NCBI GenBank assembly: GCA_947498455.1
Contig: CANMKK010000002.1
Span: 124,001 to 188,000 of the forward strand
DNA: 64,000 nucleotides
Direction: 5' to 3'
Source of the DNA: an uncultured Aquimarina sp.
GTDB lineage: Bacteria > Bacteroidota > Bacteroidia > Flavobacteriales > Flavobacteriaceae
The notes under the pieces were generated by a model. That model saw nothing but the letters and a program-made list of their open reading frames with translations. It was not told the origin of the DNA and did no database searches. The translations under genes and the position numbers were made by a program. Positions 8,801-17,529 of the stretch are shown piece after piece. Position 1 is the first letter of the stretch. Every line of letters begins with the position of its first letter.

Positions 8801-9493
8801 AAGTTGATTGTTATTCAATTCATTTATTGACCAGTATTTTTTAACAAAACTAAATGCTCTTGCTCCGAATGGATCAAAATATATACTTAGCCATTGATAA
8901 TCTATGTCCTTTAGTAAATTTCCAGATAGTGCATATAGTACCAAAAGACAAATTCCGCCTAAGTAAATAATGGGCATTTTTCTAAAAAAAGCCATCAGGC
9001 AAAAGAACAATGAGCCAACAAGCATGGCATTGATTTGTAATAAGAATATAAATGGAAGTAAGTAAGAAGAAAGGTTGAATACATCATATTCGCCATAATC
9101 AGGCCTGTCTGCTAACACACCCATAGAAAACCCAATAATTGCGCCAATTACTATAAAAAGATTAAGTAAAGTAACAATGGTATAACTTCCTAAAAACCGT
9201 CCTAAAACATAATATTTTTGTTTGATAGGAAAAGTAAAATAGGTTTGTGCTGTTTTATGTTCCTGATCCCTATAAATAGGTACTCCCATGATAGCTGCAT
9301 AAAAAAATATGGAGAATATCGATATGGGACCAATAACACCAGCAATACTATTGGGACTGTTTACGAATTGTGCCGTAGATGATTGCTGAAAATATGCAAA
9401 TAATCCCGCCATTAGAATGCCCAGTCCAGCATATACCCAAGTTGCGGGTCTACGAAGGCGATATTGGAGTTCGAATAAGAATATTTCCTTCAT
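5888..9493 (-). CDS. ABC-2 type permease fused to M1 family aminopeptidase
   Basis: This 1201-aa fusion has an N-terminal half (~1-590) with about a dozen hydrophobic membrane segments arranged as two ABC-2 permease-like blocks. It starts at MKEIFLFELQYRLRRPATWV, typical of ABC-2 membrane subunits. The second half (~620-1130) is a gluzincin aminopeptidase domain with HEVAHQWWGH (zinc ligands and catalytic Glu) and, after ~18 residues, ETLAEYSS with the third zinc ligand. A GAMEN-like motif is not obvious. The ATPase gene 9496-10371 ends 2 bp upstream, so they form one transporter unit. Such fusions recur in Bacteroidetes; substrate and topology of the peptidase are not known. Confidence 0.9.
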   Translation of the reverse strand: MKEIFLFELQYRLRRPATWVYAGLGILMAGLFAYFQQSSTAQFVNSPNSIAGVIGPISIFSIFFYAAIMGVPIYRDQEHKTAQTYFTFPIKQKYYVLGRFLGSYTIVTLLNLFIVIGAIIGFSMGVLADRPDYGEYDVFNLSSYLLPFIFLLQINAMLVGSLFFCLMAFFRKMPIIYLGGICLLVLYALSGNLLKDIDYQWLSIYFDPFGARAFSFVKKYWSINELNNNQLPVHGKFLLNRMIWLGIGFLLFIITFLKFDYKKFLVSGGKTKKVSNDTYTPSDYTSIQQVFTNKTARQNLFSLAKIEFLSIIKDTVFIILIIIGIVMSIIGLYMDNDTYGTPNLPLTRFVIEIIAGGLSLFSIIILVIYAGEAVHRTRKNKTFVFYDALPISNGSLYFSKLVSLIGISIVLTFANIVIGVLFQTFQGHFNYDLGMSIIYNFGLIFPNFLITTLLAFFIHVLVNNKFSGHFIVILLYIGLPLLVSLGFKSNNPMVIFGDSTPFFLSDLNGFGHYLKGTTALNLYWILLTTILMLIGKLFWTRGFFSTAKERLTFAKRRLHSKMIATLTITVIAFASIAGYSYYNLKVLNRIVDGDYYNKVTADAEKKYSKYINQAHPQVTDLKAYIDVFPKERNVRAKGEFKLINNYKTAIDTLLLEVQYPISETKLENIIYNGTELKPVITDSIFRVYFYKLPQPLQPNERAELTISVSADTKGFANQMETQVLYNGTFLNNDIFPRFHFDRSLMDNGIRKKYGLEKLDYLYPPRTDSTALKKNLFNEDANYINFEAVVSTASDQIALAPGKLVKEWKENDRAYFNYKLESQTDLFFNVVSARYDVEKSSWTVPSGKEVSIEIYHSPKHKKNLKYFIDGTKVALDYCSKNFYEYPNSVIRIVEFPAYATFAQSFVTTIPYSEDFGFAANFDKAEDFNYAFRVTAHEVAHQWWGHLVTPSKTSGANIISETLAEYSSLMTMRKEYGENGIKNFLKYSLDAYLRGRAFSFKPERSLLNVETGQHIWYRKGSMIMYELQDIIGEEKINAALRDFVNEYKNYEKGVYPTSENLYEVLYNVAPDSLKYAVEDGFKEIVLYENRITKATTKKLDNETYETTFTVDSKKIYYDDKGKEKRTDTKTNYIEIGLFGEDILDDQEVPLKNPYYLKRKWLQPGENVFTIITDKKPEKAGIDPYNKLIDRNSNDNLRRVEDKT

Positions 9494-9495
9494 AC

Positions 9496-10371
9496 TTAAG
9501 CCTCTTGTTCCTGATTAATACTATAAAAATAGAACTCTTCCAGCCCGTTATTGACCTGTTCAAAATTACTGCCGGGAGCACTATCACTATATATGTTTAC
9601 AAAAAACTGACCCCCTCTTAAATAATTAGAAAGTACTGTATACTCATTTTGAAAACGCTCCAATTCAGATTTTTCAATTTGCGTTTTATAGATTTTGCCA
9701 TTTAATGTATTGGATAGTTGTTGCGGATTTCCTTCTGCAAGTATTCTACCTTCATTAAAGACAGCCATATGTTTACATAAGTTTGTCACATCATCCACTA
9801 TATGTGTAGATAAAATCACCACTGCATTTTCTCCTAATTCACTTAATAAATTATGAAATCGATTGCGTTCCAATGGATCTAGTCCCGCTGTTGGTTCATC
9901 AACAATAATTAATTTAGGATTACCTATTAATGCCTGAGCAATACCAAATCGTTGTCGCATACCTCCAGAATAATCACCTAGATTGCGAGTTCTGAATTTG
10001 TATAAGTTTACCTTATTTAACAAGTCTGCAACATATCCTTTTCGTTCACTTTTATTAGTAATACCTTTTACCTTGGCAATATGGTTAAGCATCATTTCGG
10101 CAGAAACCTTAGGGTATACTCCAAAATCCTGAGGCAGATATCCTAATACTTTTCTCAGTTCCTCAGGTTGTTTAAAAACGTCAATACCATCAAAATTGAT
10201 AGATCCAGTATCTGCCAATTGTAATGTGGCAATAGTTCTCATTAAAGTAGATTTTCCAGCACCATTAGGCCCTAACAAACCGAACATCCCTTTTTCTAAA
10301 GTGAGAGTCACATTATTAAGTGCTTTAGTTCCGTTAGGATACGTTTTATTAAGATTTTTTATGTTAAGCAT
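9496..10371 (-). CDS. ABC transporter ATP-binding protein
   Basis: The 291-aa protein is the ATPase partner of the permease/peptidase fusion. It has all nucleotide-binding motifs: Walker A GPNGAGKST (~34-42), Q-loop in GYLPQDFGVY, ABC signature YSGGMRQRFG, Walker B LIIVDEPTAGLDP and H-loop ILSTHIV. A C-terminal extension of ~70 residues follows the core domain, as in ABC-2 exporters. It is transcribed first, with its stop 2 bp before the next start. It powers an export or membrane-remodelling transporter of unknown substrate. Confidence 0.92.
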   Translation of the reverse strand: MLNIKNLNKTYPNGTKALNNVTLTLEKGMFGLLGPNGAGKSTLMRTIATLQLADTGSINFDGIDVFKQPEELRKVLGYLPQDFGVYPKVSAEMMLNHIAKVKGITNKSERKGYVADLLNKVNLYKFRTRNLGDYSGGMRQRFGIAQALIGNPKLIIVDEPTAGLDPLERNRFHNLLSELGENAVVILSTHIVDDVTNLCKHMAVFNEGRILAEGNPQQLSNTLNGKIYKTQIEKSELERFQNEYTVLSNYLRGGQFFVNIYSDSAPGSNFEQVNNGLEEFYFYSINQEQEA

Positions 10372-10605
10372 AGGTTCTTAATTCAAATAATATTTAGGTC
10401 AATTCCTTTTGATCTTTAGTTTAAAAATAAGACCAAAATGAGTCTACTTATTAGTTAGTAGATGATGTTAAGGTTTTGTTACAGAATTGATATAATATTT
10501 ATTAACGCATCATTATGGTAATTAGTTCTGTGATAAAATCTGAATCAATAACGGATATATTGGTATATTTACGCCTCTTATAAATGAGTTCATCAAAAGA
10601 AATTC

Positions 10606-11580
10606 ATGTATCAATTACGTAGAAATAGAAGGTTAAGAACAACAGGGGCAATTCGATCCTTGGTTAGAGAACAAGTTATTACACCAAATGATTTTTTAGT
10701 TCCTCTTTTCGTTGTAGAAGGTAAAAATGTAAAGCAAGAAATTGCTTCAATGCCCAATTATTACAGATATAGTCTTGATCTCCTTAAAGGCGAGGTTAAG
10801 GAATTATGGAGTATGGGATTAAAAGCGGTATTACTTTTTGTAAAAGTACCGGATAATCTAAAGGATAATAAGGGCACAGAAGCAATAAATGCAGACGGTC
10901 TAATGCAGCGAGCTATTAAAGTAGTAAAAGAAGCCGTGCCAGACATGTTAGTGATGACTGATGTAGCATTAGACCCATATTCTTCATACGGTCATGATGG
11001 TATTGTAGAAGAAGGGTATATTGTAAATGATCCAACCTGTGAAGTATTAGCTAAAATGTCATTATCTCATGCACAAGCAGGAGCAGATTTTGTCGCTCCA
11101 AGTGATATGATGGATGGTAGAATTCTTGCCATCAGAGAGTTATTGGAAAAAGAAAATTATAAGAATACAGGCATTATGAGCTATAGTGCCAAGTATGCTT
11201 CTGGTTTTTATGGGCCATTTAGAGATGCATTAGATTCTGCACCAGGTTTTGGAGATAAGAAAACATATCAAATGGATTTTTGTAACCGTGATGAGGCGGT
11301 GAAAGAAACTATAATGGATATTGAAGAGGGCGCGGATATTGTAATGGTAAAACCGGGATTGGCTTACTTAGATATTGTAAGAGATGTACGTGATGCTGTG
11401 GATGTACCAGTTGCAGTATATCAGGTAAGTGGAGAGTATGCTATGTTAAAAGCAGCTGCAGAAAAGGGCTGGTTAGATCATGATACTATCATGATGGAGC
11501 AGATTATTGCTTTTAAAAGAGCAGGGGCTACAATTATTGCTAGTTATTTTGCAAAAGATGTAGTAAAACTTTTAGGATAA
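10606..11580 (+). CDS. hemB: Delta-aminolevulinic acid dehydratase (porphobilinogen synthase)
   Basis: The 324-aa enzyme joins two 5-aminolevulinate molecules into porphobilinogen in haem synthesis, in the cytoplasm. The Schiff-base lysines are K196 (MSYSAKYASGFYGPFRDA) and K249 (IVMVKPGLAYLD). The metal site reads DVALDPYSSYGHDG at ~119-132, so the Cys triad of zinc-dependent enzymes is replaced by Ala/Asp as in magnesium-type enzymes. Length and start are normal for the family. It is monocistronic and divergent from the ABC operon. Confidence 0.96.
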   Translation: MYQLRRNRRLRTTGAIRSLVREQVITPNDFLVPLFVVEGKNVKQEIASMPNYYRYSLDLLKGEVKELWSMGLKAVLLFVKVPDNLKDNKGTEAINADGLMQRAIKVVKEAVPDMLVMTDVALDPYSSYGHDGIVEEGYIVNDPTCEVLAKMSLSHAQAGADFVAPSDMMDGRILAIRELLEKENYKNTGIMSYSAKYASGFYGPFRDALDSAPGFGDKKTYQMDFCNRDEAVKETIMDIEEGADIVMVKPGLAYLDIVRDVRDAVDVPVAVYQVSGEYAMLKAAAEKGWLDHDTIMMEQIIAFKRAGATIIASYFAKDVVKLLG

Positions 11581-11686
11581 CATTTATAATATAGTTCGTT
11601 TTTTGAAGGTTTGTATAGTATAAGCTTATAAAATATTGCTTATAAGTTTACCCCAAGTATAGTATTGTAAATAAAAAAAGTGTAGT

Positions 11687-12064
11687 ATGGTAAGCAAGGA
11701 AATTTTGTATCGAACTTTTGGAGAATTGCTATATGTAATTGCAATGAGTGATGGGCTTATACAAAAAAAAGAAGTGACAACGCTAGAAGAAATTTTGAAA
11801 GCACATCCTGAGGGGGAAAAGATAAAATGGTCTTTTGATTATGAAAATAGAAATCAAAACGATATAGAAACACTCTATAAAAAGGTGATGGAAGTGTTTT
11901 ATGACAATGGACCAGACAAAGAATATGATTTTTTGATATATGCATTAACTAAAATTGCAGAGGTTAGCGATGGAATTAGTGCAAAAGAAGAAAAGGTCAT
12001 AACCAGTTTCTCCAGAGATCTATTGGAGAGGTTTAAGAGAGACATCGATAAGCTATATAAATAA
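11687..12064 (+). CDS. TerB-like family protein
   Basis: The 125-aa, all-helical acidic protein resembles the tellurite-resistance TerB / DjlA N-terminal helical fold. An opening helix ILYRTFGELLYVIAMSDGLI carries the typical D-G step, and EVSDGISAKEEKVI repeats the pattern near the end. TerB-like proteins are often membrane-proximal adaptors in stress systems; no ter genes are nearby. It is 106 bp after hemB and 44 bp before the cytochrome gene. Confidence 0.65.
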   Translation: MVSKEILYRTFGELLYVIAMSDGLIQKKEVTTLEEILKAHPEGEKIKWSFDYENRNQNDIETLYKKVMEVFYDNGPDKEYDFLIYALTKIAEVSDGISAKEEKVITSFSRDLLERFKRDIDKLYK

Positions 12065-12108
12065 ATTCATGTTAATTTTTATTTACTAAGAATTTGAAAA
12101 TAGAGGTA

Positions 12109-12507
12109 ATGAGGAGTAGTATACTATTTGTATGTGTAATGACACTGATGCTATTGAGTTGTCAATCCAATAAAAAACCAGATAAAAAAAGTATTATGAT
12201 CGGTGGTGAAAAAAGGAAGGTATCTTCTGAGTTTTTACTGGGAGAAAAATTATATAAGGGCAAAGGAAACTGCTATTCCTGTCATAGAGTAGATAAAAAA
12301 TCTATAGGCCCCAGTATTAAGGAGATTGTGAAGATTTATAAAGAAAAAAATGGGAATATAATTAATTTCCTACGTCAAAAACAAGACCCAATAGTTGATC
12401 CAGAAAATTATGCTGTGATGAAAACAAATTTCGTGCTTTTAGAAAGGTTTAGTGATAAAGAATTGAAAGCATTAGAAGTATATATGAACGATGTAATTAA
12501 AGAATAA
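12109..12507 (+). CDS. Lipoprotein c-type cytochrome
   Basis: I chose ATG 12109 because it gives a clean lipoprotein signal (MRSSILFVCVMTLMLLSC, lipid-accepting Cys at residue 18). An in-frame TTG at 12094 would add five residues. Haem binding is shown by CYSCH, and YAVMKTNF supplies a likely axial Met ~50 residues later. At ~130 aa it is a small monohaem electron carrier on the periplasmic side of a membrane. Its stop codon overlaps the next start (TAATG), so it is translationally coupled to the DinB-like gene. Confidence 0.85.
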   Translation: MRSSILFVCVMTLMLLSCQSNKKPDKKSIMIGGEKRKVSSEFLLGEKLYKGKGNCYSCHRVDKKSIGPSIKEIVKIYKEKNGNIINFLRQKQDPIVDPENYAVMKTNFVLLERFSDKELKALEVYMNDVIKE

Positions 12508-13025
12508 TGGTATATAAAAGTTTTTTATTTTTCTTACTTATAACTGCTCCTGTAGTATCTCAAGAAATAACACCTAAAAAGGCTTTTCTCGAAAAATGGA
12601 ATAATTCTAAAGAATACTTGATTAAGATGGCAGAATTAATGCCAGAAGATCAATATGATTATAAGCCTACAGAGCGTGAGATGAGTTTTAAAGATCAGTT
12701 GGTTCATATATGTGGAAATATGCTGTGGCTAAGTACTACCTATTTTTCTAATGAAGAATTTGACCGTAAAGCATATAAAGAGAATCCTCCTACATCCAAA
12801 AAAGAAGTAATTGAATTATTAAATACGTCTTTTACTAAGACCTATAATTCTGTAAAGAATAGTGAAGAAAAAGATTTGGAATCTGTAGTCGACTTTTTTG
12901 CAGGACCAAAATCAAAATTACAGATACTTAATCTGTTACAAGATCACGTCACGCATCATAGAGGACAACTGATTGTTTACTTAAATCTTAATGATATTAA
13001 ACCTCCTAAATATGTAGGATGGTAA
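12507..13025 (+). CDS. DinB family protein (secreted)
   Basis: The 172-aa protein has a signal peptide (MVYKSFLFFLLITAPVVSQ), then a DinB/YfiT four-helix bundle. Candidate metal-binding histidines sit in QLVHICGNMLW and QDHVTHHRGQLIVYL. DinB-fold proteins often act as metal-dependent thiol S-transferases. A secreted member suggests a periplasmic role, but the substrate is unknown. The start overlaps the cytochrome stop by one base. Confidence 0.8.
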   Translation: MVYKSFLFFLLITAPVVSQEITPKKAFLEKWNNSKEYLIKMAELMPEDQYDYKPTEREMSFKDQLVHICGNMLWLSTTYFSNEEFDRKAYKENPPTSKKEVIELLNTSFTKTYNSVKNSEEKDLESVVDFFAGPKSKLQILNLLQDHVTHHRGQLIVYLNLNDIKPPKYVGW

Positions 13026-13109
13026 TTACGTTTTTCTTATAATGAAATCTGTTTTCACCATAATTTTAAAACCGGATGGACTATAGAATATTTGGATGGT
13101 CAATATGAA

Positions 13110-13598
13110 ATGGAGCTTAATTTAAAAAGTATATTTCTTTTTTTCTTCTATGGAATGACGGTATATTTTATTAATGTATATCTAAGTAACAGCTTTACTA
13201 ATAATTTTTTAGATTTTCTAGTGGCTACTATGATGTTACTTTTTTTAGGAACGCTTTTTAGTTTGATCTTGCATAAGATAAATATATGGCTAAAAGGGAC
13301 AGCCAGTTTTGCTGATACATTTTCGATATTATCTCACGCCACCATTCCAATTACAATAAGCCTAATGGTTATTTTCTTTTCGAAATATATGTTTCTTAAA
13401 GAAATATACTTTAATTGGAGTATTATTTTTTACATTGGGTTGACGATTGGATTTAAAATTTTGATTCAAGGTTTTTTAAAATATAATCATTCAGAATATT
13501 CCAGAACAGTTATAAATATAAGCCCAATTATTTTATTATACTTAGGCTTTTTTGGAGTCAGAATTTATGATGCTTATTTTAATTATTTAGTAATTTAG
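13110..13598 (+). CDS. Integral membrane protein, Yip1-like
   Basis: About 162 aa with five predicted membrane segments (FLFFFYGMTVYFINVYL, FLVATMMLLFLGTLFSLIL, ITISLMVIFF, IIFYIGLTIGFKILI, IILLYLGFFGVRIY). The KGTASFADTFSILSHATIP segment between helices resembles the Yip1/DUF1282 family. ATG 13110 is preferred over the in-frame TTG at 13092 because the hydrophobic start follows directly. Function unknown. It lies between the DinB and CNNM/CorC genes on the same strand. Confidence 0.6.
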   Translation: MELNLKSIFLFFFYGMTVYFINVYLSNSFTNNFLDFLVATMMLLFLGTLFSLILHKINIWLKGTASFADTFSILSHATIPITISLMVIFFSKYMFLKEIYFNWSIIFYIGLTIGFKILIQGFLKYNHSEYSRTVINISPIILLYLGFFGVRIYDAYFNYLVI

Positions 13599-13619
13599 CA
13601 AAAAACAAATCCTAATCAC

Positions 13620-14735
13620 ATGGCCTTACTTATTGTATATGGTGTAGTATCCATTTTCTTTTCATTTCTATGTTCTATTTTAGAAGCAGTGTTACTTAGT
13701 ATTACACCGACATTTATTAATGTCAAGAAAAAAGAAGGAAAGGCGTATGCCACAACTTTAGAGCAACTAAAAAAAGATGTGGATAGACCACTAATTGCTA
13801 TTTTAACATTGAATACAATTGCCCATACAGTTGGGGCAATTTTAGTTGGAGTACAGGCAAAAGTCGCATATACCGAAATGTATGGTTCTGCAATACGCAC
13901 TTTTTTGGGAGTAGAAATAACAGAAGACTTAATGGTTGGTATTGTATCATCTATAATGACAATACTTATTTTAGTAGCTTCAGAAATTATACCAAAAACA
14001 ATAGGGGCAACCTACTGGAAACAATTGGCTAATTTTACTTCTAAAGCATTAGGAGTACTGATCTGGCCTTTAAAATGGACTGGAATATTATGGATGTTGC
14101 AATTAACGACCAAGCTAATAGGGGGTAAGGGGCATCACGGGTCTGTATTGAGTAGAGAGGATTTTACTGCCATGGCTGATATTGCAGAAGAAGAAGGAGT
14201 TTTCGAAGAATCAGAATCTAAAGTAATACGAAACTTATTGAATTTTAAAGCCATTTTTGCTAAGGATATTATGACACCACGGAGTGTGATGAAAATTGCA
14301 CCAGAAAGTCAGAATATTCAAGACTTTTTTGAGGCAAATAAAAATTTACGCTTCTCCAGAGTTCCGGTATATGCCGATAATCAAGATAATATCACGGGGT
14401 ATGTGTTAAAAGATGAGGTGTATAAGGAGATGGCAGAAGATAAACATGATAAGAAACTGAGCGATCTAAAAAGAAAGATATTTGTGGTAGATCGTAATTT
14501 AGCGGTTCCAAGCCTTTTTGAGAAACTAGTCGAACATAAGGAGCATATGGCAATGGTGGTTGATGAGTATGGTTCTATTAGTGGATTAGTGAGCATGGAA
14601 GATGTGATAGAAACATTACTGGGACTAGAGATTATGGATGAGAGTGATAAGGATTCTAATATGCAGGAATTGGCACGAAAAAACTGGGAAAATAGAGCCA
14701 GACGTTTAGGGATTATTGAGGATAATGAAGAGTAG
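13620..14735 (+). CDS. CNNM/CorC-type transporter: DUF21 membrane domain plus CBS pair
   Basis: The 371-aa protein opens with a DUF21/CNNM membrane domain (~1-180, four hydrophobic segments). A CBS pair follows (~200-335, with FKAIFAKDIMTPRSVM and VDEYGSISGLVSMEDVIETL, typical of CorC/CNNM). Members handle Mg2+ or other divalent cations, or contribute to their efflux. The C-terminal CorC_HlyC domain seen in longer relatives is missing. Its stop codon overlaps the GTG start of ogt. Confidence 0.88.
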   Translation: MALLIVYGVVSIFFSFLCSILEAVLLSITPTFINVKKKEGKAYATTLEQLKKDVDRPLIAILTLNTIAHTVGAILVGVQAKVAYTEMYGSAIRTFLGVEITEDLMVGIVSSIMTILILVASEIIPKTIGATYWKQLANFTSKALGVLIWPLKWTGILWMLQLTTKLIGGKGHHGSVLSREDFTAMADIAEEEGVFEESESKVIRNLLNFKAIFAKDIMTPRSVMKIAPESQNIQDFFEANKNLRFSRVPVYADNQDNITGYVLKDEVYKEMAEDKHDKKLSDLKRKIFVVDRNLAVPSLFEKLVEHKEHMAMVVDEYGSISGLVSMEDVIETLLGLEIMDESDKDSNMQELARKNWENRARRLGIIEDNEE

Positions 14736-15214
14736 TGTTGGAAACTATTTTTTTTAAAACTCCTCTTGGAGTTGCTACCGTAACGGGTGATGAAAATGGA
14801 ATCACTAAAGTGTCGATTACAGAAGAATCAAATATAGAGGTGTCTACGGAGATTCCGAATTATTTAGAAGCCTCTGTTACACAATTACAAGAATATTTTA
14901 GAGGAGAACGTACTGATTTTGATTTAGTATTAAATCCATCAGGGACAGATTTTCAGAAAAAAGTTTGGGAGGAACTCCTAAATGTCCCTTTTGGAAAAAC
15001 AGCAACGTATCTGGATATTGCCAAAAGATTAGGAGATGCAAAATGTATTCGTGCAGCCGCGACAGCTAATGGAAAAAACCCATTATGGATCATAATACCT
15101 TGTCACCGGATTATTGGTAGCGACGGCTCACTTACTGGATACGCTGGTGGTTTATGGCGAAAGAAATGGTTATTAGATCATGAAAACCCCGTAAAACAAC
15201 AATCTCTATTTTAA
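14735..15214 (+). CDS. ogt: Methylated-DNA--protein-cysteine S-methyltransferase
   Basis: The 159-aa suicide repair protein moves the methyl group from O6-methylguanine to its own cysteine. The active site is IIPCHRIIG (Cys123), with the helix-turn-helix GKTATYLDIAKRLGDAKCIRA before it and GYAGGLWRKKWLL after it. The GTG start at 14735 overlaps the upstream TAG by one base; a TTG at 14738 is the only close alternative. No Ada-type AraC domain is present. Confidence 0.92.
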   Translation: MLETIFFKTPLGVATVTGDENGITKVSITEESNIEVSTEIPNYLEASVTQLQEYFRGERTDFDLVLNPSGTDFQKKVWEELLNVPFGKTATYLDIAKRLGDAKCIRAAATANGKNPLWIIIPCHRIIGSDGSLTGYAGGLWRKKWLLDHENPVKQQSLF

Positions 15215-15561
15215 GACCCCAACTGTTAGATTAACCCGTAAAATTCAGGGTTTAGTATTGGAATAAGAATAAGCGTGAGTTTTTATTCATAATTGGTATT
15301 ATATTACATTTTCGCTTTACATTAGTTATAGAATTAAAGAGTGTACTGTTTTAAAAACATAGATTCTCAAAAATTACCCTTTTATAAATTCGCGGCAGAC
15401 GATTCTTCAGTATATTATTTTTTGAAAAAAAAGAGAGTTACAAAGATTTTTGCTTAATTTTTGTTTAACAAATTTTTAACATTTACTTTTTAGGGAATTA
15501 TTTTCCTAACATGTTTTATATATACATATCATAACCCCAAACTATATATGTACCCCCTGAC
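15215..15561. other. 347-bp non-coding gap before the histidine kinase
   Basis: No ORF of credible length on either strand. A weak hairpin (AACCC / GGGTT, 15233-15252) follows ogt and may be a terminator. The rest is AT-rich leader sequence for the two-component operon, with no promoter I can place securely. Confidence 0.4.
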
Positions 15562-17529
15562 ATGAAGAACCTAAGTTTTAAAATTAGTTTAGCAATACTT
15601 CTTTTTACATTGAAAATGAGTGGGCAGGCAATTCAGGACGCCCCAAATAGTTTTCCAACGACTTTCTCAATTGTAGATTCAATACAAGTTTTACTAAAAC
15701 AAGGAGACAGCTTATCAGGTATAAGAGAGTACAATGATTCAAAATCTAACTATAAGAAGGCATTTGAACTTTCAAGAAGAAAAGCATATAAAGATAAGTT
15801 TCTTAAATCGGGGTTTAAACTCGCATCTGAGTACGGTAAATTAAGAGAATATGAAGAGGGAGAAGAAGTATTGAAATTCATACAATCGTATTGTGAGAAA
15901 ATAAATGATACCCTTTGTTTAGCTGAAGCTAAGAATATTTCTGGGAAATTATATCATGGAAGAGCTAAATACATCAAGGCATTAGAATCTTATAATGAAG
16001 CATTAGAGTTAGTTAAATGTACAGATAATGATAGCTTGCATTATTATATTTTGACATCTAGAGGTCTTTTATTTCTTGATTTGGAAAGTTATGAAGAAAG
16101 TAAACTTGATTTTAGAAGAGCATTAGGTCTTTTTAGTGATAAAAATTCGAAAAATGGCAGTAGTTCGTATTCTAATCTTGCCGCCGCACTAGGGAGAGAA
16201 GGTAAATGGGATCAAGCAATTTTTTATTTAAAAATGGCTGCGGAATTTTGTAAAAATGATAAAGTATCCAGAATCTGTAATAGCTGTTATAATAATATAG
16301 CATACAACTATTTAAAAAAAGGGATGCCGGAAAAAGCTCTTAAAATAATTAAAGAGAACATAGACCTAGATAATATAGAGAAATATCGAGTGTATAGAGT
16401 GCATTCTGCGCTAATGCATACATTAGGATCAATCCATTATAAAATGGAAAATTATAAAAAAGCATTAGAGTGCTATCAAGTTTCTCTTGAAAGTGCGATA
16501 GATCGAAATGAAATACATACAATAATTTTAGTTAAAGAAGATATCTCCAAAACATACGAAGCACTAGGAGATTATAAAAAAAGCATTTCTTATTTAAAAG
16601 ATATTAAATTTTTAGAAGCCACACTCGATAATTTAAAAATCAGAAAAGAGATTGCTAAAACTCAAATCAAAAAAACACTTGAAGTAAGTAAAATCAGAAT
16701 TTCTAGTCTTACACATGAAAATTTTAAAAAAGGAGAGGAAATAAGCAAAGTAAGATTATTTAGTTATTTACTGGCGTTTTTTTTAGTAATTATTTTATCC
16801 ACCTTATTGTATAACGAATATAAAACCAAAGTTAGGTTTCATCAAATAAATGAAGAATTAAGTTTAAATAGGTTTAAGTCCCTTAGGTCGATGATGAACC
16901 CTCATTTTTTGTTTAATTCTTTTAGCACATTGCAGAATTATATTTTAAAAAAGGAAAACACAAGAGCTGTTGAGTACATGACCGATCTTTCTGGATTAAT
17001 TAGGAATGTATTGTCAACTTCAGATAGTATTTATACAATTTTTAGTAAGGAATTGGAACTTTTGAAGTCTTATATAAAAATTGAACAATGTAGGTTTGAT
17101 GAGAATTTTGATGTTGTCTATACTATTGATAAAGATATACTTGAGACAGACCCCACTATTCCTTCTATGATTATTCAACCATATATAGAAAATGCCATCA
17201 TACATGGATTTTCTCATTCTGAAAAACGAGGATTGCTAGAGATCACTTTCGTTCAAAAAGAGGAAGAGATAATATGTTCGATAATGGATAATGGGATAGG
17301 TCGAGGGAAAGCCGAGATTATAAAAAAAGAAAGAAATAGCGCTTTTCACCTATCAATAGCAACAAGGAATACAAAGGAAAGACTAAGAATTCTAAACAAA
17401 ATAGGAAAGCATAACGCAGGAGTATGTATCAATGATAAATATTATGAATGCGGTGCGCCAAAAGGAACAGAAGTAGTAATAACATTACCTATTAACCAAA
17501 AAAGAAACAAATATGAGTCAGTTACTTAA
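15562..17529 (+). CDS. TPR-containing LytS-type sensor histidine kinase
   Basis: The 655-aa sensor has a signal sequence (MKNLSFKISLAILLFTLKMSGQ), about six tetratricopeptide repeats (~30-360, e.g. LESYNEALELV, YKKALECYQVSLES) and one membrane helix (LFSYLLAFFLVIILSTLLY). It ends in a His_kinase domain with phospho-acceptor MNPHFLFNSFSTLQNYI and an ATPase domain (PYIENAIIHGF N-box, GIGRGKAE G-box). The layout fits periplasmic TPR sensing and cytoplasmic signalling, common in Bacteroidetes. The 3' end overlaps the response-regulator gene by 17 bp. Confidence 0.92.
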   Translation: MKNLSFKISLAILLFTLKMSGQAIQDAPNSFPTTFSIVDSIQVLLKQGDSLSGIREYNDSKSNYKKAFELSRRKAYKDKFLKSGFKLASEYGKLREYEEGEEVLKFIQSYCEKINDTLCLAEAKNISGKLYHGRAKYIKALESYNEALELVKCTDNDSLHYYILTSRGLLFLDLESYEESKLDFRRALGLFSDKNSKNGSSSYSNLAAALGREGKWDQAIFYLKMAAEFCKNDKVSRICNSCYNNIAYNYLKKGMPEKALKIIKENIDLDNIEKYRVYRVHSALMHTLGSIHYKMENYKKALECYQVSLESAIDRNEIHTIILVKEDISKTYEALGDYKKSISYLKDIKFLEATLDNLKIRKEIAKTQIKKTLEVSKIRISSLTHENFKKGEEISKVRLFSYLLAFFLVIILSTLLYNEYKTKVRFHQINEELSLNRFKSLRSMMNPHFLFNSFSTLQNYILKKENTRAVEYMTDLSGLIRNVLSTSDSIYTIFSKELELLKSYIKIEQCRFDENFDVVYTIDKDILETDPTIPSMIIQPYIENAIIHGFSHSEKRGLLEITFVQKEEEIICSIMDNGIGRGKAEIIKKERNSAFHLSIATRNTKERLRILNKIGKHNAGVCINDKYYECGAPKGTEVVITLPINQKRNKYESVT

